From positions 1,444,288 to 1,508,287 of the forward strand of contig NZ_BBRE01000001.1 of the NCBI RefSeq assembly GCF_000975115.1: a stretch of 64,000 bases of DNA, written 5' to 3'. The notes beneath the pieces were generated by a model that saw nothing but the letters and a program-made list of their open reading frames with translations, did not search any database and was not told where the DNA came from. The translations under genes were made by a program, and so were the position numbers. The stretch comes from Demequina oxidasica (GTDB lineage: Bacteria > Actinomycetota > Actinomycetes > Actinomycetales > Demequinaceae). This document shows positions 8,920-17,935 of this stretch, one piece after another (position 1 is the first letter of the stretch; each line of letters starts with the position of its first letter).

Positions 8920-11246
8920 GCCGCGCGCTCGCGGACCACCGTGGCGATGTCCACCTTCTTGACGGCCCGCGCCGCGGGAATCTGCGAGATCAAGGCGGCC
9001 GCAAGGACACCCAGGGCGGCAGCCGGTAGCACCCACCACGACCACATGAGGTCGAGCTGGAACAGGTCGTTGTTGAACGTGTTCAGGAACTGCTGAGCCG
9101 CGACCGCACCCATCCACAGGCCGAGTGGGATGGCGAGGATGGTTGCCAGCAGGCTCTCCACCGCGATCGCGCCGGCCACCTTGCGCACGGGCGCACCCGC
9201 GGCACGCAGCGTGGCGAGCTCGCCCGTGCGCTCGACCACGTTGACGGCCATCGTCACGTACATCACGGCGAACGCGAGGATCGCGCCCAGCAGGATCATG
9301 ATGCCGATGAAGGCCCAGAACAGGCCCAGGTAGTCGTCGATGGTGGAGATGATGGCGCGCGTGTCCTGATAGGCCACCACCCCATCAAGCTGTGTGATGG
9401 TCTGGCGCATCTGGTCGCGGTCTACGCCGTCGTCGAACGAGAGTGCGAACGCCTCCGCACTGGTCTCCGGCAGGATCGTGGCCGCCGCGTCGTTGGTCGT
9501 GTAGACCGAGGTGCCGATGGGCTCGTCGAGGAAGCCCGCGATGGTCACGTCGGTGTCGCCAGCATCGGTAGACAGGGTGATCGAGTCGCCCACACCCACG
9601 TCGAGCAGGTCGATGACGGCTTGGCCGATCAGCACGCCATCGGTCGGCAGGTCGATGAACGAGCCGTCCTGTGAACGGAAGCCATGCATCGTGGTGTCCG
9701 GCTCGTACCCGTGCAGCAGCGTGGCGTAACTGTCAGCGTCCGCCACGATGGTGACCTGGCCGAGCGTAGTCGGCTCCACGGCGGAGACGCCGTCGACGTC
9801 GGCGAGGGCATCGCCCACTCCCGCACCCTGCTGGGCGGCCACAGTCGCATCCTCCAGGTTGATCTCCGTGTACTGGAGGTTCACCGCCTGGACGATCGAG
9901 GTCATCATGCCCGAGGAAGTAAGCACCAGTACCAGCGCCAGCACGGTGCCGAGCATGGTTGCGAAAGTGCGCTTGCGGCTGCGGACAATGTCTCGCAGCG
10001 CCATGCGGGCTGAGACCGGCAGCCAGTCCAGTCGGGCGACCATGCGGCTCCACGCTCCGGGGGGCTTGGAGGAGCCGGCTGTGCGCATGGCGGCGGCCGG
10101 GGCGGTGCGCGACGCGGTAACGGCAGGCCCGAGCGCACCCAGGATGCCCACCACGATTCCGAACGCAAGCCCGATCGCGATCATCCAGGGGTAGTTGTGG
10201 ATCACCGTGTCGGGAACGCCAACAAAGCCGGTGTACGCGGTGGTGACGGCGCGGTTGGCTAGCATGCCGAGCGCGACGCCCAGCACCGAGCCGATGGCAC
10301 CGATGACGATTCCCTGGCCCAGGTAGTGGCGCAGCACGCGACCGCGGCGGGCTCCGGACGCCATGAGCGTGCCAATAATTGGCCGCTCCTGGATGATGCG
10401 GCGCGCGAGCAAGACCCACGACGCCACCCCTGCGGCGATCAGGAACATCGCGGGGAAGGCTTTAGACATCTCGTCGAACCCGTCCAGGTCCTCGCTCAAC
10501 GTCGCATTGGACGCCTGATCTTCCCAGGGCGTGATAGCCGTGGCGCCAGCATCTCGCATCGCCTTCTGAACGGCGTCGCCGTCGGCGGCCGATGCATCGG
10601 CTGGCATGAGCGCCAGGGCCTGGTTGGGGCCCTCTCCGAACCACTGCTCCGCCATATCCTCCGGCGCGTAGGCCACCGCGAAGGAGTGCGGGTCGCTCAT
10701 GATGTCCTGGCGGCTGCGTGCGGGCCAGAGGTACTCGGGGGTGTCCACGACTCCCTGGACGGTTACGGTGACCCAGCCGTCGAGGCCAAAGATCTGGAGG
10801 GTGTCGCCCGGGCCGATGCCAAACGTTTCCGCCGCATGCGTCTCGAGCAGCACCTGGTCGGTGGCCCCGTCGTCAAAGTAGTCGCCGTCAATGACGTCCA
10901 CGTCGTCGATGGTGGGGTGCGCGTCGGTGGGCATTCCCACCACGCGACCTAGGAGTTTAGTGTCCTCGATCAGCATCGGAGGGTCTACCTGTAGCCGCGT
11001 GATGGCGTCCGATGCACCCGCATCTGTGGCGGCCGTTGCGACGTCCGTGGGGACGCCGCCGGTGGCGACGTAGTCAGCGAACGCGAGGCGATCGTAGGTC
11101 TCCTGGTAGGAGGCGCTGAGGTTCTGATACGCCCCCGCAGTGGCGACGTAGACCATCACGCCCAGCATGATGGTGACCGCGACGGCCGCGACCTGACGCC
11201 ATTGGCGCTTGAGGTCGCGGATCGACTTGTGTGTGGTGGCGCGCAT
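8916..11246 (-). CDS. FtsX-like ABC transporter permease (MacB/LolC family)
   Basis: This 776-residue permease has an N-terminal helix (about 18-40), a large extracytoplasmic domain, a cluster of three or four helices (about 265-385), then a second helix/extracytoplasmic domain and three C-terminal helices. It therefore holds two FtsX modules. It follows the lolD-like ATPase gene with a 6-bp gap and is the last gene of the tetR-ATPase-permease operon. Such systems move lipoproteins, peptides or antibiotics from the membrane by mechanotransmission. A TetR gene in the same operon suggests export of a toxic or inducing compound. Confidence 0.92.
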   Translation of the reverse strand: MRATTHKSIRDLKRQWRQVAAVAVTIMLGVMVYVATAGAYQNLSASYQETYDRLAFADYVATGGVPTDVATAATDAGASDAITRLQVDPPMLIEDTKLLGRVVGMPTDAHPTIDDVDVIDGDYFDDGATDQVLLETHAAETFGIGPGDTLQIFGLDGWVTVTVQGVVDTPEYLWPARSRQDIMSDPHSFAVAYAPEDMAEQWFGEGPNQALALMPADASAADGDAVQKAMRDAGATAITPWEDQASNATLSEDLDGFDEMSKAFPAMFLIAAGVASWVLLARRIIQERPIIGTLMASGARRGRVLRHYLGQGIVIGAIGSVLGVALGMLANRAVTTAYTGFVGVPDTVIHNYPWMIAIGLAFGIVVGILGALGPAVTASRTAPAAAMRTAGSSKPPGAWSRMVARLDWLPVSARMALRDIVRSRKRTFATMLGTVLALVLVLTSSGMMTSIVQAVNLQYTEINLEDATVAAQQGAGVGDALADVDGVSAVEPTTLGQVTIVADADSYATLLHGYEPDTTMHGFRSQDGSFIDLPTDGVLIGQAVIDLLDVGVGDSITLSTDAGDTDVTIAGFLDEPIGTSVYTTNDAAATILPETSAEAFALSFDDGVDRDQMRQTITQLDGVVAYQDTRAIISTIDDYLGLFWAFIGIMILLGAILAFAVMYVTMAVNVVERTGELATLRAAGAPVRKVAGAIAVESLLATILAIPLGLWMGAVAAQQFLNTFNNDLFQLDLMWSWWVLPAAALGVLAAALISQIPAARAVKKVDIATVVRERAA

Positions 11247-11252
11247 CTGCTG

Positions 11253-11987
11253 CTACCAGGTCACGTCGGCGGCATCGGCCGGGTTGTCGTTGACGGTGGA
11301 TGACTCGATCTTGCCGTCCACCACCGTGATGACCCGGTCCGCGATTTGGGCGACGGAGACGTTGTGGGTGACGATGATGACGGTGCGTCCCTCGCGATGC
11401 AGGTCCTGGAGCAGGCCGAGGATCTGACGCCCGGTCGGTAGGTCCAGGGCGCCGGTGGGCTCGTCCGCGAGCAGGATGTCGGGGTCGGTCGCGAGGGCGC
11501 GGGCGACGGCCACACGTTGCTGCTGGCCGCCACTGAGCTGGGCCGGGAAGTTGTCCATCTTGTCGCCCAGGTCCACGGACTTCAGGAGGTCGGGCACGTG
11601 GGCCTTGTCGCCTTTGCCGGTCATCTCGACGATGACCTCGACGTTCTCGCGCGCGGTGAGCGTGGGGATGAGGTTGAAGAACTGGAAGATGAAGCCCACG
11701 TGGTCGCGGCGGAACGTGTCCAGCGTTCCCGGGTTGCGGCCCTCGATGTCCTCGCCCGCCACCTGAACGGTGCCGTCGGTCGCGGCGTCAATACCGCCGA
11801 TGATGTTGCACAACGTGGTCTTGCCGGAGCCCGAGGGGCCGATCACCACGACGAGTTCTCCCGAACCGATCTCGAGGTCGATGCCCTTGAGTGCGTGCAC
11901 GGCGGCGTCGCCGGTGCCGAAGACGCGCGTCACTCCTTTGAGACTGACTCCGCGGTTGGTCGCGACTGCAGTGACGGTGGGGGTCAT
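11253..11987 (-). CDS. LolD/MacB-type ABC ATP-binding protein
   Basis: This 244-residue ATPase has Walker [10 protein letters not shown], signature LSGGQQQR, Walker [14 protein letters not shown] and H-loop VTHNVSVA, a clear match to the LolD/MacB family that pairs with FtsX-like permeases. The start ATG at 11987 overlaps the end of the tetR gene (ATGA) and has AAAGGA about 7 nt upstream. A longer frame upstream is only the shadow of the tetR gene. Confidence 0.95.
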   Translation of the reverse strand: MTPTVTAVATNRGVSLKGVTRVFGTGDAAVHALKGIDLEIGSGELVVVIGPSGSGKTTLCNIIGGIDAATDGTVQVAGEDIEGRNPGTLDTFRRDHVGFIFQFFNLIPTLTARENVEVIVEMTGKGDKAHVPDLLKSVDLGDKMDNFPAQLSGGQQQRVAVARALATDPDILLADEPTGALDLPTGRQILGLLQDLHREGRTVIIVTHNVSVAQIADRVITVVDGKIESSTVNDNPADAADVTW

Positions 11988-12616
11988 GGGGTTTCCTTTC
12001 TGAAGACGCCGGACGTGTACGCGTCCATGGCATCGGCGACCCAGCGTTCTAGGCCTTTGGGGGAGAGGGGGTCGTCGCCGAGCACGTCGGCGAGGTGGTC
12101 TTGAAGCAGGATCATCGACAGGTCGTTGGCCATGAGGAAGGCCGCGCGCACGTCGGGGTCGGTGCTGGGTTCCATGGCCCCCGCGACTGTGGCGTCGTCG
12201 ACGTAGCGCCTGGTGAGTTCGAACCACTGACGGATCAGCTTTCGCCCCGCGGGATCGCCGCTCAGGATTAGGCGGCGGAGGTAGGTGGGGATGGGGGAGT
12301 CCGCAGGCGTGGCCGCGAGGAGCACGCCAATCATGCTCACGGTTGTATCCTGCGTGACGGCGTCGATCGGCATGTCGAGAACCGCGTCGAAAATGCCGGC
12401 CACGTGCTCATCCGTGGCGTCGCGCAGTCCCTGCTTGGAGCCGTAGTGATGCAGGATCAGCGCGGGGGAGACGTGGGCACAGGCGGCAATGTCGCGCACG
12501 GTGACCGCGTCGGGTCCCGATGCTGCGAACAGTTTCAGGGCACATTCGAGGATGTGGTCGCGCGCGGACGCCGGCGGCTCAGCTGGGCTCGGTGGGGTGG
12601 TGGCGGAATCGGTCAC
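11984..12616 (-). CDS. TetR family regulator of the ABC export operon
   Basis: This 210-residue regulator has a TetR helix-turn-helix at about residues 25-65 (ALKLFAASGPDAVTVRDIAA, then SPALILHHYGSKQGLRDA). It is the first gene of an operon with the LolD-like and FtsX-like genes and overlaps the ATPase start by four bases. The GTG start lies only 6 nt after a good -10 box (TACAGT on the minus strand), so the mRNA is probably leaderless. A perfect palindrome sits directly upstream, so autorepression of the operon is likely. Confidence 0.92.
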   Translation of the reverse strand: MTDSATTPPSPAEPPASARDHILECALKLFAASGPDAVTVRDIAACAHVSPALILHHYGSKQGLRDATDEHVAGIFDAVLDMPIDAVTQDTTVSMIGVLLAATPADSPIPTYLRRLILSGDPAGRKLIRQWFELTRRYVDDATVAGAMEPSTDPDVRAAFLMANDLSMILLQDHLADVLGDDPLSPKGLERWVADAMDAYTSGVFRKETP

Positions 12617-12627
12617 GGTACTACTGT

Positions 12628-12645
12628 ACTGAACAAGCGTTCAGT
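12628..12645. promoter_or_regulatory. TetR operator palindrome
   Basis: ACTGAAC-AAGC-GTTCAGT is a perfect 7+7 inverted repeat lying immediately upstream of the -10 box (TACAGT on the minus strand) of the tetR-lolD-ftsX operon. It resembles known operators of TetR proteins that act on efflux operons and would block RNA polymerase there. Confidence 0.75.
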
Positions 12646-12800
12646 TTGCGGTGGAAGTGGGCCGAAGTGTCGTGTTGATTCATCACCAATGTCCGGATAA
12701 GTGCAGATTTGGTAAAAGTCTCGCAACCTTGGTTGTCGGAGTCCTCCGATACGCTTCCCAAAGACACAAGGGCAAAGCGCCCATGTCTGAGGAGAATTTA

Positions 12801-13781
12801 ATGTCTGAGGTCAACCCGACCGGTAGCGGCGAATTCGCTGCTGCACCCCCCGTTCCGCCGGCTTCCGCGCCCGCGATGCCCGGAGCCCCCATGCCCCCGC
12901 AATACGCAACTCAGCCCCCGGCCAACAAGCCGTCCGGCACCATGAGCATCGTCGCGATTTCGCTCGCTGGTGTCGCCCTCGTGCTTTCATTCCTTGGCCC
13001 CATCGCATTTTTCGCGTGGTTCTTCGCGCTCCCTGCATTCATTCTTGGAATCATCGCGACAGTGCGGAAGGCTGACAAGCGCGGCCTTGCCATCGCAGCA
13101 ATCATTGTGAGCTCGGTCGCCTTCCTGATCTCGATCATCGTCTTCATCGTGTCGCTTGCGAGCGCCGTCGATGATGCGTTTGACGACACGAGCGGCGGTG
13201 CGACGGTCAAGGAAGAGACGACTGACGACGCCGATGTCGCTACCGAGGAGACCCAGGCGGCAACGGACGAGGTTGCCGCTGAAGGCGACGCGGAGGACGC
13301 TACCGGCGATGCTGGCACCTACGAAAGCCCCGTCGACGCCGGCACGGTCTGGGTCTACGACGCGTCGTGGTTTGGCGAGGATGCCACTGTCTGGGACGGC
13401 GTCATTGACGGCGTGATCGAGATCCCGCTGAGCAAGTACTCGGATGAGGAAGGTAAGTGCTACGCGACGCTTGGTTCGCTCACTCCGACCAGCCTCGCTG
13501 AAGGCGAGAACTTCACGTCGTGGATCGATGCGCCGCAACTCGCGCTCATCGCGGCCGGCACGGTTCAGGACGGTTACGGCTCGTGCGATGAGGAAGACAT
13601 CGAGGCTGCCGGCTATGGCAGTATGACCGATGTCGAGGTCGGACTCGGTGTTGAATACAAGTTCTACGACACGGTGTTTGTGCCGGCGACCATCACGGAT
13701 GCGCCGGGACTCGTCGTCATCGGTGACGCGTCCTCGGACGAAGCACTTTACGTGAACGCAACGCCGTTTGACCTTCCGTAA
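12801..13781 (+). CDS. DUF4190-like membrane protein with extracytoplasmic domain
   Basis: This 326-residue protein starts with a Pro/Ala-rich cytoplasmic region of about 45 residues. Three closely spaced hydrophobic segments follow (about 47-125), with the Gly/Ala-type helices and K/R-rich loop of DUF4190 proteins. Then come an acidic Asp/Glu/Thr-rich linker and a predicted outside domain of about 150 residues containing four cysteines. The ATG at 12801 is chosen because GAGGAG precedes it by 6 nt; an in-frame ATG at 12783 encodes a short repeat of the same first residues (MSE). Function unknown. The gene stands alone and is followed by a terminator. Confidence 0.85.
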   Translation: MSEVNPTGSGEFAAAPPVPPASAPAMPGAPMPPQYATQPPANKPSGTMSIVAISLAGVALVLSFLGPIAFFAWFFALPAFILGIIATVRKADKRGLAIAAIIVSSVAFLISIIVFIVSLASAVDDAFDDTSGGATVKEETTDDADVATEETQAATDEVAAEGDAEDATGDAGTYESPVDAGTVWVYDASWFGEDATVWDGVIDGVIEIPLSKYSDEEGKCYATLGSLTPTSLAEGENFTSWIDAPQLALIAAGTVQDGYGSCDEEDIEAAGYGSMTDVEVGLGVEYKFYDTVFVPATITDAPGLVVIGDASSDEALYVNATPFDLP

Positions 13782-13794
13782 ATTGATCACGCGT

Positions 13795-13831
13795 AGAGCG
13801 GGCCGGGGCATTGAGCCGCGGCCCGCTCTTT
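13795..13831 (+). terminator. Rho-independent terminator
   Basis: An 11-bp perfect GC stem (13795-13805 with 13819-13829) around a 13-nt loop is followed by TTT, 13 bp after the DUF4190-like gene. Confidence 0.8.
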
Positions 13832-13903
13832 GCGTTTGCCGTGCATGAGCTTTGCTAGCGTGCGTGCCCAAGCGGGATACGTGCCGCCCAATTAGAGAAT
13901 CGG

Positions 13904-14122
13904 TTGAGCCTGCCCGCCGAGCCCCTCAAGACACCAGTGTCTGCCGTGACGCCGGCGCCGACTACCTCCCCTGCTGAGCAGGTTGATGGTGGCGAACGGG
14001 TGGACCAAGGAAATGGTCGCGGCGAGTCGCCCTTAGGCGAGACCACCCTCACGGTAGAAGCTCCAATAGGTACAGTCTTCAACAACGATGGTTGCGGCGC
14101 CTGGGAGCGGATAGGCGACTGA
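13904..14122 (+). pseudogene. Possible gene remnant with a C-terminal GTxxNxDGCGxWER motif
   Basis: An open frame of about 72 codons from a TTG carries a Pro/Thr/Glu-rich linker and then a short segment, APIGTVFNNDGCGAWERIGD. This resembles the G-T-Y...C-x-W-x-R repeats found in many actinobacterial secreted lipoproteins. There is no signal peptide, no ribosome site and no ATG or GTG start, so it is probably the 3' remnant of a surface protein gene. It could also be chance. The surrounding 13832-14127 stretch shows nothing else I recognise. Confidence 0.3.
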
Positions 14123-14127
14123 ACGCA

Positions 14128-14159
14128 GACGGCCCCCGAGCTTTCGCAGGGGAGCCGTC
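14128..14159. terminator. Hairpin between the remnant and acs
   Basis: GACGGCCCCC (14128-14137) pairs with GGGGAGCCGTC (14149-14159) with one mismatch. It lies 19 bp beyond the acs stop on the minus strand and is likely its terminator, with no clear T-run. Confidence 0.6.
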
Positions 14160-14178
14160 GGACGTTAACAGTGTGAGG

Positions 14179-16176
14179 CTAGTCCTCGTCGGCCTTGCCG
14201 GAGTCGAGACCCTCCGATATCGCATCCATCACAGAGGAGTCAGCGAGCGTCGTCACGTCACCGACGGGTCGGTGCTCGGCCACGTCGCGCAGCAGGCGCC
14301 GCATGATCTTGCCGGAACGAGTCTTGGGCACCTCGCTCACCACGAGGATGGAGCGCGGCTTAGCCAGCGCGCCGATCTCCTTGGTGACCTGCTTACGCAG
14401 TTCGACGCCCACGTCATGGCCCGAGGCATCGGCCCCCGCAGCATCGGAACGCACTACTACGAAGGCCACGACGGCCTGGCCGGTGGTTTCGTCCGCGGCG
14501 CCAACGACCGCGGCCTCCGCGACCCACGGGTGCGACACAAGCGCGTGTTCGATCTCGGTGGTCGATAGGCGGTGCCCGGACACGTTCATGACGTCGTCCA
14601 CGCGGCCCATGAGCCAGATGTCACCATCAGCGTCGTTCTTGGCGCCGTCGCCCGCAAAGTACATACCTGGGAAGCGTGACCAGTAGGTGTCCTCGTAGCG
14701 GGCACGGTCGTTCCAGATGCCGCGCAGCATGGACGGCCAAGGCTCGCGGACTACAAGGTAGCCGCCCTTGCCTGCTCCAACTGACTCGCCGGCGTCGTCC
14801 ACGACGTCAACGGCTATACCGGGGACTGCGCATTGCGCGGAGCCTGGCTTGGCCGCGGTGACGCCGGGCAGTGGGGAGATCATGATGGCGCCGGTCTCCG
14901 ACTGCCACCACGTGTCGACCACGGGGCAGCGGTCTCCGCCGATGACCCGGCGGTACCACATCCAGGCCTCGGGGTTGATGGGCTCACCCACGGAGCCGAG
15001 TAGGCGTAGTGAGCGCAGGTCGAACTTGTTGGGGATGGCCTCGCCCCACTTCATGAAGGTGCGGATCGCGGTGGGTGCCGTGTACAGGATGGTGACACCG
15101 TACTTCTGAACAATCTCCCACCAGCGGCCCTCGTGTGGGGCGTTCGGGACTCCCTCGTAGAGCACTTGGGTGGCGCCGTTGATCATGGGGCCGTAGACCA
15201 CATACGAGTGGCCGGTGATCCAGCCCACGTCAGCAGTGCACCAGTACACGTCCGTCTCAGGCTTGATGTCGAACACAGCCTTGTGTGTGTACGCCGCGCC
15301 GGTCAGGTAGCCGCCGGTGGTGTGGAAAAGACCCTTGGGCTTGCCGGTGGTGCCGGAGGTGTACATGATGAACAGTGGGTGCTCGGCCTCAACCATGACG
15401 GGTTCGTGGGTCTCTGATGCCGGACCAACCACGTCGTGCCACCACAGGTCGATCTCATCGTTCCACGCGGTCTCCTGCTTGGTGCGCTGCACCGTGAGGA
15501 CGTGCTTAACGGAGGCGCAGGCCTCGGGGTGGTGATCGCTGGGTGCGAGGGCCTCGTCGACCAAGGGCTTGAGGCCAAAGGCGCTGCCTCGGCGAAAGCC
15601 GCCGTCGGCCGTGATGACCAGCGAGCACTCGGCATCATCGATGCGCTGGCGCAGGCTCTCCGCACTGAACCCGCCAAAGACAACAGAATGAATTGCGCCG
15701 ATGCGCGCACAGGCCAGCATGGAGATGACGGCCTCGGGGATCTGAGGCAGATAGATGGCGATTCGGTCGCCCTTAACTACTCCCAGGGAAAGCAGCCCGT
15801 TCGCGGCTTTGGAGACCTCGCGTTGCATGTCTGAGTAAGTGAAGGTCTGGGTGTCGCCGGGCTCACCCTCGAAGTGGAAGGCGACACGATCACCGCGACC
15901 CTCGCGCACGTGGCGGTCTACGGCGTTGTCGCAGGCGTTCAGGGTGCCGTCCGCAAACCAGCGCGCCACAGGTGCGTCCGACCAGTCCAGGGTCTCAGTG
16001 AAGGGCTTGTCCCAGTGGAGCTCGCGAGCCTGCTCGGCCCAGAACTCGGGGAGGTTCGCGGAGGCACGCTCGTACGACTCGGTAGTCGCGTTTGCCTGCG
16101 CGGCAAATTCGGGAGACGGCGGGAAGGACCGGGTCTCGGTGTGCAGGTTCTCTAAGGTGTGGGCTTCGTTGACCAT
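14179..16176 (-). CDS. acs: Acetyl-CoA synthetase (AMP-forming)
   Basis: This 665-residue ligase makes acetyl-CoA from acetate, ATP and CoA through acetyl-AMP. It has the adenylate-forming core motif YTSGTTGKPKG (about residue 275), WWQSETGA, the YDGDGAKND-type hinge region, and the C-terminal lysine motif KTRSGKIMRRLLRDVAE whose Lys is the acetylation-controlled catalytic residue. Length and order match Acs of other bacteria. ATG at 16176 is the first start, with only a weak ribosome site nearby. It is transcribed alone, divergent from a small conserved gene. In M. tuberculosis acs also lies in the same chromosomal neighbourhood as the Tad-like locus and topA. Confidence 0.97.
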   Translation of the reverse strand: MVNEAHTLENLHTETRSFPPSPEFAAQANATTESYERASANLPEFWAEQARELHWDKPFTETLDWSDAPVARWFADGTLNACDNAVDRHVREGRGDRVAFHFEGEPGDTQTFTYSDMQREVSKAANGLLSLGVVKGDRIAIYLPQIPEAVISMLACARIGAIHSVVFGGFSAESLRQRIDDAECSLVITADGGFRRGSAFGLKPLVDEALAPSDHHPEACASVKHVLTVQRTKQETAWNDEIDLWWHDVVGPASETHEPVMVEAEHPLFIMYTSGTTGKPKGLFHTTGGYLTGAAYTHKAVFDIKPETDVYWCTADVGWITGHSYVVYGPMINGATQVLYEGVPNAPHEGRWWEIVQKYGVTILYTAPTAIRTFMKWGEAIPNKFDLRSLRLLGSVGEPINPEAWMWYRRVIGGDRCPVVDTWWQSETGAIMISPLPGVTAAKPGSAQCAVPGIAVDVVDDAGESVGAGKGGYLVVREPWPSMLRGIWNDRARYEDTYWSRFPGMYFAGDGAKNDADGDIWLMGRVDDVMNVSGHRLSTTEIEHALVSHPWVAEAAVVGAADETTGQAVVAFVVVRSDAAGADASGHDVGVELRKQVTKEIGALAKPRSILVVSEVPKTRSGKIMRRLLRDVAEHRPVGDVTTLADSSVMDAISEGLDSGKADED

Positions 16177-16273
16177 CTCGCCAGCATAGTTTGTTAGGAC
16201 TCCTTCCGTTTACCAATGTTGCGAGATTGTCATGTGGTCTGCAGGAATGGCCCACACGTGTCACGATGAGGGC

Positions 16274-16549
16274 ATGGCTAATGCAGAAGGTTTTGACTAC
16301 CGGACCCGCTCTAACGGCGAGGTCGCCATCTTCCACCACGGCAAGATGTCCAAGCTCATGCGCGATGATGAGGCCAAGGCGTTCCTGAAGGCGGTCGAGG
16401 ACGGCGACGCGCAGCAGGCGATGGCTGACGCCGTAGGCAATGACGGTCAGAACTCGCGCCCCGGCGGCGGCCCTCAGGCTCCCGGCTCGTCGATGTCTGG
16501 TAACGGATCTGCGCACACCGTGACGGAGTTCCGCCGCAAGTCGATCTAG
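16274..16549 (+). CDS. Small conserved actinobacterial protein
   Basis: This soluble protein of 91 residues has a charged N-terminal region (FDYRTRSNGEVAIFHHGKM) containing a short beta-hairpin-like segment, then a helix (MRDDEAKAFLKAVEDGD). A low-complexity Gly/Ser tail ending in basic residues follows. I recall similar unannotated proteins of about 90 residues in other actinobacteria, but I cannot name a function. The ATG at 16274 follows a GAGGG-type site; an upstream in-frame GTG would add 14 residues that do not look coding. Confidence 0.75.
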   Translation: MANAEGFDYRTRSNGEVAIFHHGKMSKLMRDDEAKAFLKAVEDGDAQQAMADAVGNDGQNSRPGGGPQAPGSSMSGNGSAHTVTEFRRKSI

Positions 16550-16663
16550 CGCAAGCCGGCCGGCGCATCGGCCGACCGTAGCTTTCGAGGGGTTTCGTAA
16601 CGATTCGACGCCGTTCGCCTCTAAAAGCGCCGGGGCGGCTTTCGAGCGGGTAAGTTGCCTCAC

Positions 16664-17935
16664 GTGAGTGCAACGACGGTCTCTACAGTTCCAGACGCGA
16701 CGCCCGAGGGCGACGCCAGATCCAGCCACCGCATCTCCGGTGCGGACGGGCTGCGTGCCCTCGCAGCGCTTTGGGTGGTCCTCAGTCACGTTTATCAACG
16801 CCTGACCATCGCGAACTTGCCAGACTGGTTGCTCGACTTCAAGCTCGTGATGATGAAGGGCGCATTTGGCGTTTCGATCTTCTTTGTGCTGTCTGGGATG
16901 CTCTTGAGTTTCCCATTCTGGAACGCGTACTTGCACGGAAAGCCGATGCCGAGGCTAGGGCATTACGCCCGGCGCCGGTTTGCCCGCATCGCCCCGGGCT
17001 TCTACGCCAGCCTCGCCGTGAGCTTTGTGGTGGGTCTGTACCTGGTGCCGGATACTCCGTATGCCATCTGGCGTCTGATCTCGGGCTTTACCTTCGCCTC
17101 TGGACTGTCGTGGATTACCTTCTTCCCCGTCGAGGTGAATGGGCCGCTGTGGTCTGTTGGATTCGAAGTCGTCAGCTACGTCCTCATGCCGCTCGCGATG
17201 GTGGGAATGTTTGTCCTAGGCCGCCGCAAAGGATGGCGAGGCAAGCGCATCGGCATCGGGTATTGGCTACTCATCCTGGGAGTTGTCATTGCCGTGAATC
17301 AGTGGCTCGTCACTCACCTGACCACTCCCGATGAGTACAAAGGCTGGGACAAGGGAAACATCGGCGGAGCAGCAGAGTGGTGGCCCGACTACAACCCCAT
17401 GGCACTGTTCGCGCACTTCCTGATCGGCATCATGGTGGCCGCACTGATCGTCATATGGCGTCAACGCTATGGAATGCTGCGCACGTGGTGGTGGGACCTC
17501 GTAGCGCTCGCGGGACTGGCCGGCGCTTTCTGGCTGGTGTGGGTGCACCGCGAGCCCCCGGAGCCTGATCACACCACCAACTTCCAGGGCCAGCCGTATC
17601 TATGGCCGTGGTTCGCCGTGCTCATCGGTATTGCGCTTATCGGCCTCGCGCAGTCGAGGTACCTTCACCGGATCGTGGACAACCGCTTCGCGCGCTTTAC
17701 CGCGATGGTCAGCTTCGGCATCTACATCTGGCACTACCTGATTCTTCACCTGGTGTCGTATCTGACAGACGGCCAATTCGTGTACGGCGGAATCCTGAAT
17801 CCGGTCAAGCACACGTGGTTGGCTGTCGCCGTGGTGCTGATGTCCTACGCGGTTGCCAGCGCGAGCTGGTTCTTGCTGGAGAAGCCCATCCTCAGATCCA
17901 AGTGGGCCACCAAGCCCGAGAAGCCGCGTGGCTAG
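16664..17935 (+). CDS. Acyltransferase 3 family membrane protein (OafA-like)
   Basis: This protein of about 423 residues has some ten membrane helices and the Acyl_transf_3 hallmarks: a first cytoplasmic RISGADGLRALAALWVVLSH segment whose final His is the proposed catalytic base, and FFVLSGMLLSFPFW. Family members O-acetylate surface polysaccharides, peptidoglycan or lipids. Start choice is uncertain: GTG at 16664 is used, with a TTG at 16655 as an alternative. It overlaps the convergent gene by four bases. The acceptor substrate is unknown, and no sugar-biosynthesis genes lie next to it. Confidence 0.9.
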   Translation: MSATTVSTVPDATPEGDARSSHRISGADGLRALAALWVVLSHVYQRLTIANLPDWLLDFKLVMMKGAFGVSIFFVLSGMLLSFPFWNAYLHGKPMPRLGHYARRRFARIAPGFYASLAVSFVVGLYLVPDTPYAIWRLISGFTFASGLSWITFFPVEVNGPLWSVGFEVVSYVLMPLAMVGMFVLGRRKGWRGKRIGIGYWLLILGVVIAVNQWLVTHLTTPDEYKGWDKGNIGGAAEWWPDYNPMALFAHFLIGIMVAALIVIWRQRYGMLRTWWWDLVALAGLAGAFWLVWVHREPPEPDHTTNFQGQPYLWPWFAVLIGIALIGLAQSRYLHRIVDNRFARFTAMVSFGIYIWHYLILHLVSYLTDGQFVYGGILNPVKHTWLAVAVVLMSYAVASASWFLLEKPILRSKWATKPEKPRG

